Below are positions 8,054-17,175 of a stretch of 64,000 nt of DNA, piece after piece (position 1 is the stretch's first letter; each line of letters starts with the position of its first letter). Below the pieces are notes generated by a model. That model worked only from the letters and a program-made list of their open reading frames with translations, was not told the DNA's origin and made no database searches. Source of the DNA: Streptomyces gelaticus (GTDB lineage Bacteria > Actinomycetota > Actinomycetes > Streptomycetales > Streptomycetaceae); assembly GCF_014649535.1 (NCBI RefSeq), contig NZ_BMTF01000002.1, forward strand, positions 124,001-188,000, in the 5' to 3' direction. A program made the translations under genes and the position numbers.

Positions 8054-11000
8054 TTACTGCTCCGTCTTGCGGAGGCGGAACGCCAGGGACAGGGACTCGT
8101 CCTCGAACGGTTCGCCGTAGGCCGGGTCCGCCTCGCCCTGGGCGTAGTCCAGGGCCAGGACCTCGTCCGCGATCAGGGCGGCGTGTTCGGTCAGGGCCTC
8201 CACCGTCGCGGGGGAGGTCGACGTCCAGCGGACGGCGATGCGGTCCGCCACGTCCAGGCCGCTGTTCTTGCGGGCCTCCTGAATGAGGCGGATCGCGTCA
8301 CGGGCGAGGCCCGCGCGGCGCAGCTCGGGGGTGATCTCCAGGTCCAGGGCGACCGTGGCGCCGGAGTCGGAAGCGACGGACCAGCCCTCACGCGGGGTCT
8401 CGGTGATGATCACCTCGTCCGGGGAGAGGGTGATCGTCTCGCCGTCCACCTCGATCGACGCCGTGCCGTCGCGCAGGGCCAGCGAGAGGGCTGCCGCATC
8501 GGCGTTCGCGACCGCCTTGGCCACCGCCTGGACGCCCTTGCCGAACCGCTTGCCGAGCGCCCGGAAGTTCGCCTTCGCTGTCGTGTCGACCAGCGAACCG
8601 CCTACCTCGGACAGGGAGGCCAGCGAGGACACGTTCAGCTCCTCGGTGATCTGGGCGTGCAGTTCGGGGGAGAGCGAATCGAAGCCGGCCGCCGCGACCA
8701 GGGTCCGGGACAGCGGCTGACGGGTCTTGACGCCGGACTCGGCGCGGGTGGCCCGGCCCAGCTCGACCAGGCGGCGCACCAGTGCCATCTGCATGGACAG
8801 GGCCGGGTCGATCGCCGCCGGGTCCGCCTTCGGCCAGCCGGAGAGGTGGACCGACTCGGGGGCGTCCGGCGTGACCGGAACGACCAGGTCCTGCCAGACC
8901 CGCTCGGTGATGAACGGGGTGAGCGGGGCCATCAGCCGGGTCACCGTCTCGATGACCTCGTGCAGGGTGCGCAGCGCGGCCTTGTCGCCCTGCCAGAAGC
9001 GGCGGCGCGAGCGGCGTACGTACCAGTTGGACAGGTCGTCGACGAAGGCGGACAGGAGCTTGCCGGCGCGCTGGGTGTCGTATCCCTCCAGGGCCTGCGT
9101 GGCCTGGTCCACCAGCGCGTTCAGCTCGCTCAGCAGCCAGCGGTCCAGGACCGTGCGGTCCGCCGGGGCCGGGTCGGCCGCGGACGGCGCCCAGCCCGAT
9201 GTACGGGCGTAAAGGGCCTGGAAGGCGACCGTGTTCCAGTAAGTGAGGAGCGTCTTGCGGACGACCTCCTGGATCGTGCCGTGACCGACGCGGCGCGCCG
9301 CCCACGGGGAGCCGCCGGCCGCCATGAACCAGCGCACCGCGTCGGCGCCGTGCTGGTCCATGAGCGGGATCGGTTCGAGGGTGTTGCCCAGGTGCTTGGA
9401 CATCTTCCGGCCGTCCTCGGCGAGGATGTGGCCCAGGCAGACCACGTTCTCGTAGGACGACTTGTCGAAGACCAGGGTGCCGACCGCCATCAGCGTGTAG
9501 AACCAGCCGCGGGTCTGGTCGATGGCCTCCGAGATGAACTGCGCCGGGTAGCGGCTCTCGAAGAGTTCCTTGTTCTTGTACGGGTAGCCCCACTGCGCGA
9601 ACGGCATCGAACCCGAGTCGTACCAGGCGTCGATGACCTCGGGGACGCGGTACGCCTCCAGCTGGCAGTTCTCGTGCGAGCAGGTGAACGTGATCTCGTC
9701 GATGAACGGGCGGTGCGGGTCGAGGCCCGAGAGGTCGGCGCCGGTGAGCTCGCCGAGCTCGGTGCGGGAGCCGACACAGGTGAGGTGGCCGTCCTCGCAG
9801 CGCCAGATCGGCAGTGGGGTGCCCCAGTAGCGGTTGCGGGACAGCGCCCAGTCGACGTTGTTGTTCAGCCAGTCTCCGAAGCGGCCGTTCTTGACCGAGT
9901 CCGGGAACCAGTTGGTCTCCTCGTTCTCCTGGAGCAGCCGGTCCTTGATGGCGGTCGTGCGGATGTACCAGGACGGCTGCGCGTAGTAGAGCAGCGCGGT
10001 GTGGCAGCGCCAGCAGTGCGGGTAGCTGTGTTCGTACGGGACGTGCCGGAAGAGCTTGCCGCGGGTGGCCAGGTCCTCGGTCAGCGCCTCGTCGGCCTTC
10101 TTGAAGAAGACGCCGCCGACCAGCGGCAGGCCCTCCTCGAAGGTGCCGTCGGGGCGGACCGGGTTCACGACCGGCAGGCCGTACGCCTTGCAGACCAGGA
10201 GGTCGTCGGCGCCGAAGGCGGGGGACTGGTGGACCAGACCCGTACCGTCCTCGGTCGTCACGTACTCGGCGTTGACGACGTAGTGCGCCTCGGCCGGGAA
10301 GTCGACCAGCTCGAAGGGGCGCTCGTAGGTCCAGCGCTCCATCTCGCGGCCGGTGAAGGTCTCACCGGTGGTCTCCCAGCCCTCGCCCAGCGCTTTCTCG
10401 ACGAGCGGCTGCGCGACGACGAGCTTCTCATCGCCGTTCGTCGCCACGACGTAGGTGACGTCGGGGTGCGCGGCGACGGCGGTGTTGGAGACCAGGGTCC
10501 AGGGGGTTGTCGTCCAGACCAGGAGGGACGCCTCGCCGGCGAGCGGGCCGGATGTGAGGGGGAAGCGGACGAAGACCGAGGGGTCGACGACCGTCTCGTA
10601 CCCCTGGGCCAGCTCGTGGTCGGAGAGGCCGGTGCCGCAGCGGGGGCACCAGGGGGCGACGCGGTGGTCCTGGACCAGCAGGCCCTTGTTGAAGATCTCC
10701 TTCAGCGACCACCACACCGACTCGACGTACTCGGGGTCCATCGTGCGGTACGCGTCGTCGAGGTCGACCCAGTAGCCCATGCGGGTCGTGAGCTCGGCGA
10801 ACGCGTCCGTGTGGCGCGTCACGGACTCACGGCACTTGGCGTTGAAGTCGGCGATGCCGTACGCCTCGATGTCCTTCTTGCCGTTGAAGCCCAGCTCCTT
10901 CTCGACCGCGAGCTCGACCGGCAGTCCGTGGCAGTCCCAGCCGGCCTTGCGGGCGACGTGGTAGCCCTGCATGGTCCGGAAGCGGGGGAAGACGTCCTTG

Positions 11001-11203
11001 AAGACGCGGGCCTCGATGTGGTGGGCGCCCGGCATGCCGTTGGCGGTGGGCGGGCCCTCGTAGAAGACCCACTCGGGGCGGCCCTCGGACTGTTCGAGGC
11101 TCTTGGCGAAGACCTTGCTGTCACGCCAGAAATCGAGCACGGCGTGCTCCAGCGCGGGCAGGTCGACCTGGGCGGGTACCTGGTGGTACTGCGGTGATGT
11201 CAT
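8054..11203 (-). CDS. ileS: Isoleucyl-tRNA synthetase
   Basis: 1049 aa. Start taken at ATG 11203 (MTSPQYHQVPAQVDLP) with GGAGG 11-15 nt upstream; the frame stays open into the T-box leader, which cannot be coding. Class Ia synthetase charging tRNA-Ile. The HIGH-equivalent motif is in GMPGAHHIEARVFKD, and the KMSKS loop reads KMSKHLGN rather than KMSKS. CP1 editing-domain regions (SNTAVAAHPDVTYVV), anticodon-binding and C-terminal regions are present. Length and motifs are those of the long, eukaryote-like IleS type, which in other bacteria is often poorly inhibited by mupirocin; resistance here is inference. Confidence 0.97.
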   Translation of the reverse strand: MTSPQYHQVPAQVDLPALEHAVLDFWRDSKVFAKSLEQSEGRPEWVFYEGPPTANGMPGAHHIEARVFKDVFPRFRTMQGYHVARKAGWDCHGLPVELAVEKELGFNGKKDIEAYGIADFNAKCRESVTRHTDAFAELTTRMGYWVDLDDAYRTMDPEYVESVWWSLKEIFNKGLLVQDHRVAPWCPRCGTGLSDHELAQGYETVVDPSVFVRFPLTSGPLAGEASLLVWTTTPWTLVSNTAVAAHPDVTYVVATNGDEKLVVAQPLVEKALGEGWETTGETFTGREMERWTYERPFELVDFPAEAHYVVNAEYVTTEDGTGLVHQSPAFGADDLLVCKAYGLPVVNPVRPDGTFEEGLPLVGGVFFKKADEALTEDLATRGKLFRHVPYEHSYPHCWRCHTALLYYAQPSWYIRTTAIKDRLLQENEETNWFPDSVKNGRFGDWLNNNVDWALSRNRYWGTPLPIWRCEDGHLTCVGSRTELGELTGADLSGLDPHRPFIDEITFTCSHENCQLEAYRVPEVIDAWYDSGSMPFAQWGYPYKNKELFESRYPAQFISEAIDQTRGWFYTLMAVGTLVFDKSSYENVVCLGHILAEDGRKMSKHLGNTLEPIPLMDQHGADAVRWFMAAGGSPWAARRVGHGTIQEVVRKTLLTYWNTVAFQALYARTSGWAPSAADPAPADRTVLDRWLLSELNALVDQATQALEGYDTQRAGKLLSAFVDDLSNWYVRRSRRRFWQGDKAALRTLHEVIETVTRLMAPLTPFITERVWQDLVVPVTPDAPESVHLSGWPKADPAAIDPALSMQMALVRRLVELGRATRAESGVKTRQPLSRTLVAAAGFDSLSPELHAQITEELNVSSLASLSEVGGSLVDTTAKANFRALGKRFGKGVQAVAKAVANADAAALSLALRDGTASIEVDGETITLSPDEVIITETPREGWSVASDSGATVALDLEITPELRRAGLARDAIRLIQEARKNSGLDVADRIAVRWTSTSPATVEALTEHAALIADEVLALDYAQGEADPAYGEPFEDESLSLAFRLRKTEQ

Positions 11204-11214
11204 GGGCGGGCTTC

Positions 11215-11480
11215 CTCCGGCGGACGTCTTCCACTTCCGTCGGAGGGACGAGGGCCTCATCGGCTCCCGCGGTACCACCCTCCTTGGCCCCGGGCGCGTG
11301 CCCGTGGCCCCCTCATTGGGGTCGCGATGCCGGTTCTACTCGCCTTGCGCCCGTGGGCGGAGCCCACTGTCCAAAGCTTTCTTCCGACGGCTCCGGGTGA
11401 TCTTCACGACGCGCTCACCCCCGGGCTTCCACCGTCCCCGGGTCGCTCCTGGCTGCGTACGACGCTACTCGTCCCATCCA
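11215..11480 (-). promoter_or_regulatory. T-box riboswitch leader of ileS
   Basis: Read on the minus strand, the leader opens with GATGGGACGAGTAG (about 11480), carries an ATC isoleucine specifier candidate at 11401-11399 in GAAGATCACC, and ends with the T-box core TGGTACCGCGG (TGGTACC at 11277-11271). A CTCGTCCCTCC element follows and can pair near the ribosome site. The ileS ATG is 68 nt beyond the T-box core. Actinobacterial ileS T-boxes act at translation by exposing the Shine-Dalgarno region when uncharged tRNA-Ile binds. No U-run terminator is seen, consistent with that mode. Confidence 0.9.
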
Positions 11481-11770
11481 CGCCTCTCGCTGGGGCCAGT
11501 GTACGGGCCCTTACGGGGGACGGCCGACCGGTTTAACCCGGGGGGCGGGGCGTGACCCGAATGGGCAGACGGCGCGGTACGGAGTCCGGGCAGGGGGTCG
11601 GGAGGCGGATTACCCGGCGGTGAGCTGGGCACAACGGAGGCAGGCAGGTCGTTGTCCGGACGTGGGGAGGAGCGATTCGGCGGCGTGCCCCGTTGCCGCG
11701 GGGCTGGGGTCGATTTATCGTCCCAGCACGATTCGCGTGCAAGATCACAATATGTGAAGGGGCCGCGGCC

Positions 11771-12577
11771 ATGGTGGCGAAGAAGACCGCCGCGAAGAAG
11801 ACGGCGTCGACCGGATCCACGGGCGCGGCAGCCTGGGAGCCGGACGGCGGCGCGGGCATGGATACCGTTCCGGAGACCGGTGCGACGAAGGCCGCCGTGA
11901 AGAAGACCGCGGCCAGGAAGACGGCGGCCGGCATGAAGGCGGCGGCCGCCGGGCCCGGGGATACCGGGCACGCCGCGCCGCCCAGGAAGGCCGCCGCGAA
12001 GAAGGGCGCGGCCAAGAAGGCTTCGAAGAAGGCCGCGGACGCGGCCCAGGAGGCGGCCGAGGCCGCCGAGAAGACGGGAGCCCACACGGTGGTAGCCAAG
12101 AAGAGCGCGGCCCGAAACCGCACGGCCGACACGGGCGCGCCGCCCGTGCCCCCGGCCCGTGGGGGCGTCACGACAGCACCCGGAGAGCTGGCGGTCCGGC
12201 CGGGCGAGGACCCCTGGACCTCGGAGGAGGTCGCCGAGGCGCGGGCCGTGCTGAGCAGCGAGACCATGCGGCTGCGCAGTGAGCTGGAGGCCGCGAGCGC
12301 CGCGCTCGCCGGGCTGATGCGCGACTCCGGCGACGGCGCGGGTGACGACGAGGCGGACACCGGCACCAAGAACATCACCCGCGAGCACGAGATGTCGCTC
12401 GCCGCCAACGCCCGGGAGATGCTGGACCAGACCGAGCGGGCCCTGGCCCGGCTCGACGCCGGGACGTACGGACTCTGCGAGATCTGCGGCGATCCGATCG
12501 GCAAGGCGCGGATGCAGGCGTTCCCGCGCGCCACGCTCTGCGTCGAGGACAAACAGAAACAGGAGCGACGCGGTTGA
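11771..12577 (+). CDS. DksA/TraR-type zinc-finger protein with Lys/Ala-rich histone-like tail
   Basis: 268 aa; ATG at 11771 chosen because the Lys/Ala repeats begin there. Residues about 1-125 carry repeated AKKTA, KKTAAR and AKKGAAKKASKK blocks like histone H1 tails. Residues about 160-260 are a DksA/TraR domain with a helical hairpin (EEVAEARAVLSSETMRLRSE) and finger YGLCEICGDPIGKARMQAFP. DksA proteins enter the RNA polymerase secondary channel with ppGpp. The finger shows CxxC and then only one further Cys (LCVED); the fourth ligand position is Asp. It may be both DNA-associated and polymerase-associated; that is inference. Confidence 0.85.
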   Translation: MVAKKTAAKKTASTGSTGAAAWEPDGGAGMDTVPETGATKAAVKKTAARKTAAGMKAAAAGPGDTGHAAPPRKAAAKKGAAKKASKKAADAAQEAAEAAEKTGAHTVVAKKSAARNRTADTGAPPVPPARGGVTTAPGELAVRPGEDPWTSEEVAEARAVLSSETMRLRSELEAASAALAGLMRDSGDGAGDDEADTGTKNITREHEMSLAANAREMLDQTERALARLDAGTYGLCEICGDPIGKARMQAFPRATLCVEDKQKQERRG

Positions 12578-12635
12578 TCCCCGGCGGTGTGCCGTACCCT
12601 CGTCCTCAGTCAGGAACCTAGGTTGAGGGATTCAC

Positions 12636-13226
12636 GTGGCAGAGGCGGAGCGCATCATCGGTACGCCGGACATCCCCGATGCTGAGGGGACCGAAGGGGA
12701 CGAGGCCGAGGGCCGGGGCGGCGAGGCCGCCCCGAGCAGGGGCGCGCGGAAGATCAAGGTGCTCTTCGCCGTGGCCGTGTTCGCCTACATCGCCGACCTG
12801 ATCAGCAAGATGATCGTGGTCGCGAAGCTGGAGCACCACGAGCCGATCGAGCTCATCGGCGAGTGGCTGCAGCTCAGCGTGATCCGTAACCCCGGTGCCG
12901 CATTCGGCATCGGTGAGGCGTTCACCATCATCTTCACGGTCATCGCGGCGACCGTCATCGTGGTGATCGCCCGGCTCGCGCGAAAGCTCTACAGCCTGCC
13001 GTGGGCCATCGCGCTCGGCCTGCTGCTCGGTGGCGCGCTCGGCAACCTCACCGACCGCATCTTCCGCGCCCCCGGCGCCTTCCAGGGCGCGGTGGTGGAC
13101 TTCATCGCCCCCGCGCACTTCGCCGTTTTCAACCTCGCCGACTCCGCGATCGTCTGCGGCGGCATCCTGATCGTGATCCTCTCCTTCAAGGGCCTGGACC
13201 CCGACGGCACCGTGCACAAGGACTAG
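12636..13226 (+). CDS. lspA: Lipoprotein signal peptidase (signal peptidase II)
   Basis: 196 aa, GTG start. Membrane aspartyl protease that cleaves prolipoproteins before the lipid-modified Cys. An acidic hydrophilic N-terminal extension (about 1-40) is followed by four transmembrane segments. Family boxes: [12 protein letters not shown], and the two catalytic aspartates in GNLTDRIFR and [12 protein letters not shown]. It acts after Lgt, whose gene is at 52442 in this window. Followed after 23 nt by the pseudouridine synthase gene, a common lspA-rluD pairing. Confidence 0.95.
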   Translation: MAEAERIIGTPDIPDAEGTEGDEAEGRGGEAAPSRGARKIKVLFAVAVFAYIADLISKMIVVAKLEHHEPIELIGEWLQLSVIRNPGAAFGIGEAFTIIFTVIAATVIVVIARLARKLYSLPWAIALGLLLGGALGNLTDRIFRAPGAFQGAVVDFIAPAHFAVFNLADSAIVCGGILIVILSFKGLDPDGTVHKD

Positions 13227-13249
13227 TGGCCGCAAGGCATACTCGACAG

Positions 13250-14191
13250 GTGAGTACGTATCCCGAGGTCCGCACCCTGCCCGTACCCGACGGTCTGGAG
13301 GGCGAGCGTGTCGACGCCGCCATCTCCCGGATGTTCGGTTTCTCCCGCACCAAGGCCGCCGAGCTGGCGGCCGCCGGGAAGGTGCAGGTGGACGGCTCGG
13401 TGGTCGGGAAGTCCGAGCGGGTCCAGGGCGGTGCCTGGCTGGAAGTGGAGATGCCGCAGGCCCCCGCTCCGGTGCAGATCGTCGCCGAGCCCGTCGAGGG
13501 CATGGAGATCGTGCACGACGACGACGACATCGTCGTGATCGTGAAGCCGGTCGGGGTCGCCGCGCACCCGAGCCCCGGCTGGACCGGCACGACCGTCATC
13601 GGGGGGCTCGCGGCCGCCGGGTACCGGATCTCGACCTCCGGTGCCGCCGAGCGCCAGGGCATCGTCCACCGCCTCGACGTCGGCACCTCCGGCCTGATGG
13701 TCGTCGCCAAGTCCGAGCGGGCCTACACCCTGCTGAAGGCGCAGTTCCGCGACCGGGTCGTCGAGAAGAAGTACAACGCGCTGGTGCAGGGCCACCCGGA
13801 CCCGATGAGCGGCACCATCGACGCCCCCATCGGGCGCCACCCCAACCACGACTACAAGTGGGCCGTCACGGCCGAGGGCAAGCCGTCCGTGACGCACTAC
13901 GACCTCGTCGAGGCCTACCGTTCCGCCAGCCTCCTGGACATCAAGCTGGAGACGGGCCGTACGCACCAGATCCGGGTGCACATGTCCGCCCACCGCCATC
14001 CCTGCGTCGGCGACCTCACCTACGGTGCCGACCCGACGATGGCCAAGCGCCTCGGCCTGACCCGGCAGTGGCTGCACGCCGTCCGGCTCGGCTTCGAGCA
14101 CCCCTCCGACGGCAGCTGGGTGGAGTTCACCAGCAGCTACCCGGACGACCTCCAGCGGGCCCTGGACAAGATCGCGGCGGAGAGTCAGTGA
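13250..14191 (+). CDS. rluD: RluA/RluD-family 23S rRNA pseudouridine synthase
   Basis: 313 aa; GTG at 13250 ([21 protein letters not shown]), 23 nt after lspA. The N-terminal S4 RNA-binding domain (about 15-75) reads [21 protein letters not shown]. The catalytic domain has the [16 protein letters not shown] motif, whose Asp is the nucleophile, and later [14 protein letters not shown]. The family modifies uridines in rRNA helix 69; exact specificity cannot be read from sequence, so RluD is by position and S4 domain. The stop overlaps the next gene (GTGA). Confidence 0.92.
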   Translation: MSTYPEVRTLPVPDGLEGERVDAAISRMFGFSRTKAAELAAAGKVQVDGSVVGKSERVQGGAWLEVEMPQAPAPVQIVAEPVEGMEIVHDDDDIVVIVKPVGVAAHPSPGWTGTTVIGGLAAAGYRISTSGAAERQGIVHRLDVGTSGLMVVAKSERAYTLLKAQFRDRVVEKKYNALVQGHPDPMSGTIDAPIGRHPNHDYKWAVTAEGKPSVTHYDLVEAYRSASLLDIKLETGRTHQIRVHMSAHRHPCVGDLTYGADPTMAKRLGLTRQWLHAVRLGFEHPSDGSWVEFTSSYPDDLQRALDKIAAESQ

Positions 14192-14670
14192 CCGGCTCGC
14201 CCGCCCCGTACACCACGCGTGTCGCCGTCGGGGAGCAGGACCTCGCGGCTTGCTTCCTGGTCCGCAAGGACGTCTTCGTCGGTGAACAGGACGTGCCCGA
14301 GGAGATCGAGTACGACGAGTACGACGCGGTCGCCCTGCATGTCGTCGCCTTCGCTGCGGACGGCGTGCCGCTCGGCACCGGGCGGCTGCTGCACGGCCCG
14401 GCCGCCGCGGCCAGGACCGGCGGCGACCCGGCCGTCGGCTCGCTCGGCAGGCTCGCGGTGACCAAGGCGGCACGTGGCCTCGGCGTCGGCGCGGCGCTGG
14501 TACGGGCCATCGAGGACGCGGCCCGTGAGCTCGGCCTGGCCGCCGTCGACCTGCACGCCCAGACCCATGCGCTGGGCTTCTACGAGCGCCTCGGCTACGA
14601 GGCGTACGGCCCCGAGTTCCCGGACGCGGGCATGCCCCACCGGGCGATGCGCCGCGCTCTGCGGGGCTGA
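14188..14670 (+). CDS. GNAT-family N-acetyltransferase (ElaA/YjcF-like)
   Basis: 160 aa, GTG overlapping the rluD-type stop. Single GNAT domain. The start resembles the ElaA/YjcF branch ([22 protein letters not shown]). The acetyl-CoA loop is in [24 protein letters not shown], and the C-terminal part shows [32 protein letters not shown]. The substrate is unknown. Translational coupling to the pseudouridine synthase suggests shared expression rather than shared function. Confidence 0.88.
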   Translation: MTGSPAPYTTRVAVGEQDLAACFLVRKDVFVGEQDVPEEIEYDEYDAVALHVVAFAADGVPLGTGRLLHGPAAAARTGGDPAVGSLGRLAVTKAARGLGVGAALVRAIEDAARELGLAAVDLHAQTHALGFYERLGYEAYGPEFPDAGMPHRAMRRALRG

Positions 14671-14686
14671 GGCGGGGCCGGCCCCA

Positions 14687-14720
14687 GGGCCTGTCCGACC
14701 CCGATCCGCCGGACAGGCCC
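14687..14720. terminator. Terminator hairpin after the GNAT gene
   Basis: Perfect 10-bp repeat GGGCCTGTCC (14687-14696) with GGACAGGCCC (14711-14720). It starts 17 nt after the GNAT stop and also marks the end of the minus-strand remnant that follows. Confidence 0.75.
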
Positions 14721-15525
14721 TACTCCGGCAGGCCCCAGCGGGTCCAGGCCCCGTGTCCGCGGGTGGCGCGAACCGTGCGGGGTGACCACCGCCGTGGAGC
14801 CGCGTGGCAGGGAGACTGTGATCCGCCCCGGTCCGGTCTCCCGCCAGTGCAGCGGGCGCCCGCGCGCGTCCCGTACCTCGCTCCGGCCCCTGATCGAGTG
14901 GTCCAGGACCAGCGGTGCGCCCGCCTCGCTGTGCACCCGTACCCAGCGCGTCGCACCGCCCGAGCGGTCCGCGTCCACCAGGAAGGCGCCCTGGGTGCGC
15001 AGCGACGCGATTGACGCGTCCGCCCAGCGCTCCGAGACGGAGGGGAAGACCTTCACCACCCCTCGTGGCTCTGCACCACCATGTCGAGCATCGACTGGGC
15101 GGCGGACAGCGGGCTCTCCAGGGCGAGGTTCTTGCCCTCCCGATACATCGTGTTGACCGTCATCCGGCAGTCCGCGACCACCTTCAGATCGGTGAAGAAG
15201 GTCAGGAAGTCGAGGGCCTTCTCCGCCTCGTCCATCACCGAGTACATGGACGAGGCGGCGTAGCTGTAGCCGTGCCACAGCTGCTGCAAGGAGACCCAGT
15301 GGTAGCAGATGCGAGTGTGCCGGTGCGAGCCGGCGAGCGGGACGCCCTTGCAGATCATGACGTCCGTCGCCGGGTCCTCGGCGTACGGGGTGAGGCGCCG
15401 CCCGATGTCCTGCCAGCGCCCCAGCCGCGTTTCGTCATTGTCGGTCGAGGAGGCGGGAATCAGGGGGTGTTGTCTGGATTGCGAACTCCGCGTGGCAGGC
15501 TTTTACCCCCGATCCGCCGATCACC
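14720..15525 (-). pseudogene. Frameshifted, 5'-truncated remnant of a glycosidase-like protein
   Basis: Coding sense jumps between frames on the minus strand. A short piece at about 15525-15485 (KACHAEFAIQTT) gives way to one frame (QHPLIPASSTDNDE through CYHWVSLQQLWHGYSYAAS) that stops at 15053 after QSHEGW. From about 15065 another frame continues the same sense (VVKVFPSVSERWADASI, GAFLVDADRSGGATRWV, VRVHSEAGAPLVL), and the tail WTRWGLPE-stop at 14720 is in yet another. One missing G in the run at about 15058-15063 would join QSHEG to VVKVFPS. The C-terminal text resembles GH95-like glycoside hydrolases (uncertain). The 5' part is absent. Confidence 0.65.
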
Positions 15526-15558
15526 GGGATCGGCGTTCCGCGCTCCGGAAGGCACCTC

Positions 15559-17145
15559 GTGGACCAAATGGCACTGCTCCTCCTGCTGTTGCTCGGGGCT
15601 GTGGTCACGGTGCCGCTGGGGGAGCGCCTCGGGCTGCCCGCGCCGGTGCTGATGACCCTCGCCGGGGCCGGCATGGCGTTCCTCAGTTTCGTACCGAACG
15701 TGGAGATCCCGCCCGAGATCATCCTGCCGGCGCTGCTGCCGCCGCTGCTCTACGCCTCCGTGCAGCGAACCTCCTGGCGGCAGTTCGCCGCCAATAAACG
15801 ACCGATCTTTCTGCTGGCAGTGGCGCTGGTCTTCGTCACGACGGCCGCCGTCGCCGCGGTCGCCAACGCGATCGTCCCCGGGCTGCCCATCGCCGCGGCC
15901 GTGGCGCTCGGCGCGCTCGTCGCCCCGCCCGACCCGGTCGCGGCGACGGCCGTCGCCGGTTCGGTCGGGCTGCCGCGCAGGCTCGTCTCCATCCTGGAGG
16001 GCGAGGGGCTGTTCAACGACGTGACCGCGATCGTGCTGTACCACGTGGCGATCGCCGCCGCGGTGAGCGGGAGCTTCTCGCTGCCGGAGGCGTTCGGGCT
16101 GCTGGTCCTCTCCGCGGTGGTGGCCGTGGTGGTGGGCCTGGTGCTCGGCTGGCTCACCATCAAGCTCATGGGCCTGCTCGGCGACGCCACGCTCCAGGTC
16201 GGCCTCACACTGCTGGTGCCATTCGTGAGTTACGTGCTCGCGGAGGAGCTGAGGGGGTCGGGTGTCCTCGCCGTCCTGACCACCGCGCTCTTCCTGGCCG
16301 AGCACACCGCCGACGCCGACGACGTCCTCGGGCGCCTCACCGGCCGCAGCTTCTGGGAGATCGTCGACACTCTCGTCACCGGGGTCGCCTTCGGGCTCAT
16401 CGGCCTGGAACTGCACAACGTCTTCGGGACCTCGGACGGGCGCGAACTCCAGATGCTGGGCTGGGGGCTCGCCGTGGTCGTGGTGGTGGTCGGCGTTCGG
16501 CTGCTGTACCTGCTGCCCGCCACCTGGCTGGCCAAGCGGCTGCACACCCGGCGCGACGTCAGCGAGGAGATCCCCACCAGCTGGCGGGAGACCGTCGTCA
16601 TGTGGTGGGCCGGGATGCGCGGAGTGGCCTCGGTCGCGCTGGCGCTCGCGATCCCGCTGAAGACGGACGACGGGAAGCCGTTCCCGGGCCGCGACGAGAT
16701 CGTCTTCATCGCCTTCGTGGTGATCATGGCCACGCTCGTCATCCAGGGGCTCACCCTGCCGTGGCTGGTCCGCAAGCTCCGCGTCAAGGCGGACACGGAT
16801 GCCGAGGAGGCGCTGGAGAAGGACCTCGCGATCCGCGCCGCGAAGGCCGCGAAGCAGCGCCTCAGGGAGATCCAGGAGGTCGAGGAGTTCCCGGACGAGG
16901 TCGCCGAGCGCTTGCAGCGGCTGGCGTACGACGTGGGGGCGCGGATCAGCCCCGACATGGTCGACGACGAGCGCCGCGAGGCGTACGCGCAGCGGGCCGA
17001 GCGCTTCAAGGCGGTCAGCCGCGTCCAGCGCGAGATGATGTCGGCCGCCCGCCACGCGGTGCTCTCGGCCCGCAACGAGGCGGGGTCGGACCCGGAGATC
17101 GTCGACCGCGTGCTGCGGCAGCTGGACGTCCGCAGCCTGCGGTGA
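15559..17145 (+). CDS. NhaP-type Na+/H+ antiporter (CPA1 family)
   Basis: 528 aa, GTG with GGAAGG 7 nt upstream. Polytopic cation/proton exchanger. The N-terminal two thirds (about 1-400) hold roughly 12 hydrophobic helices. Family motifs: LGALVAPPDPVAATAVA, the GEGLFNDVTAIVL segment containing the transport Asp (FND), and MWWAGMRGVASVALALAIP late in the membrane domain. The last ~120 residues are cytoplasmic and charged (LEKDLAIRAAKAAKQRLREIQEVEEFP), probably regulatory. Its 5' end abuts the decayed remnant on the other strand. Confidence 0.93.
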   Translation: MDQMALLLLLLLGAVVTVPLGERLGLPAPVLMTLAGAGMAFLSFVPNVEIPPEIILPALLPPLLYASVQRTSWRQFAANKRPIFLLAVALVFVTTAAVAAVANAIVPGLPIAAAVALGALVAPPDPVAATAVAGSVGLPRRLVSILEGEGLFNDVTAIVLYHVAIAAAVSGSFSLPEAFGLLVLSAVVAVVVGLVLGWLTIKLMGLLGDATLQVGLTLLVPFVSYVLAEELRGSGVLAVLTTALFLAEHTADADDVLGRLTGRSFWEIVDTLVTGVAFGLIGLELHNVFGTSDGRELQMLGWGLAVVVVVVGVRLLYLLPATWLAKRLHTRRDVSEEIPTSWRETVVMWWAGMRGVASVALALAIPLKTDDGKPFPGRDEIVFIAFVVIMATLVIQGLTLPWLVRKLRVKADTDAEEALEKDLAIRAAKAAKQRLREIQEVEEFPDEVAERLQRLAYDVGARISPDMVDDERREAYAQRAERFKAVSRVQREMMSAARHAVLSARNEAGSDPEIVDRVLRQLDVRSLR

Positions 17146-17175
17146 GGCGGTGGGCGGCCGCGCCCGGTGTCCCGG

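Noticed and set aside
7880..11197. Very long open frame on the plus strand opposite ileS
   Set aside because: High-GC shadow frame: no family motifs, no ribosome site, and it runs antisense to a clear IleS and crosses the T-box and terminator.
11204..11278. Upstream extension of the ileS reading frame
   Set aside because: It overlaps the T-box core, and GGAGG sits just before ATG 11203.
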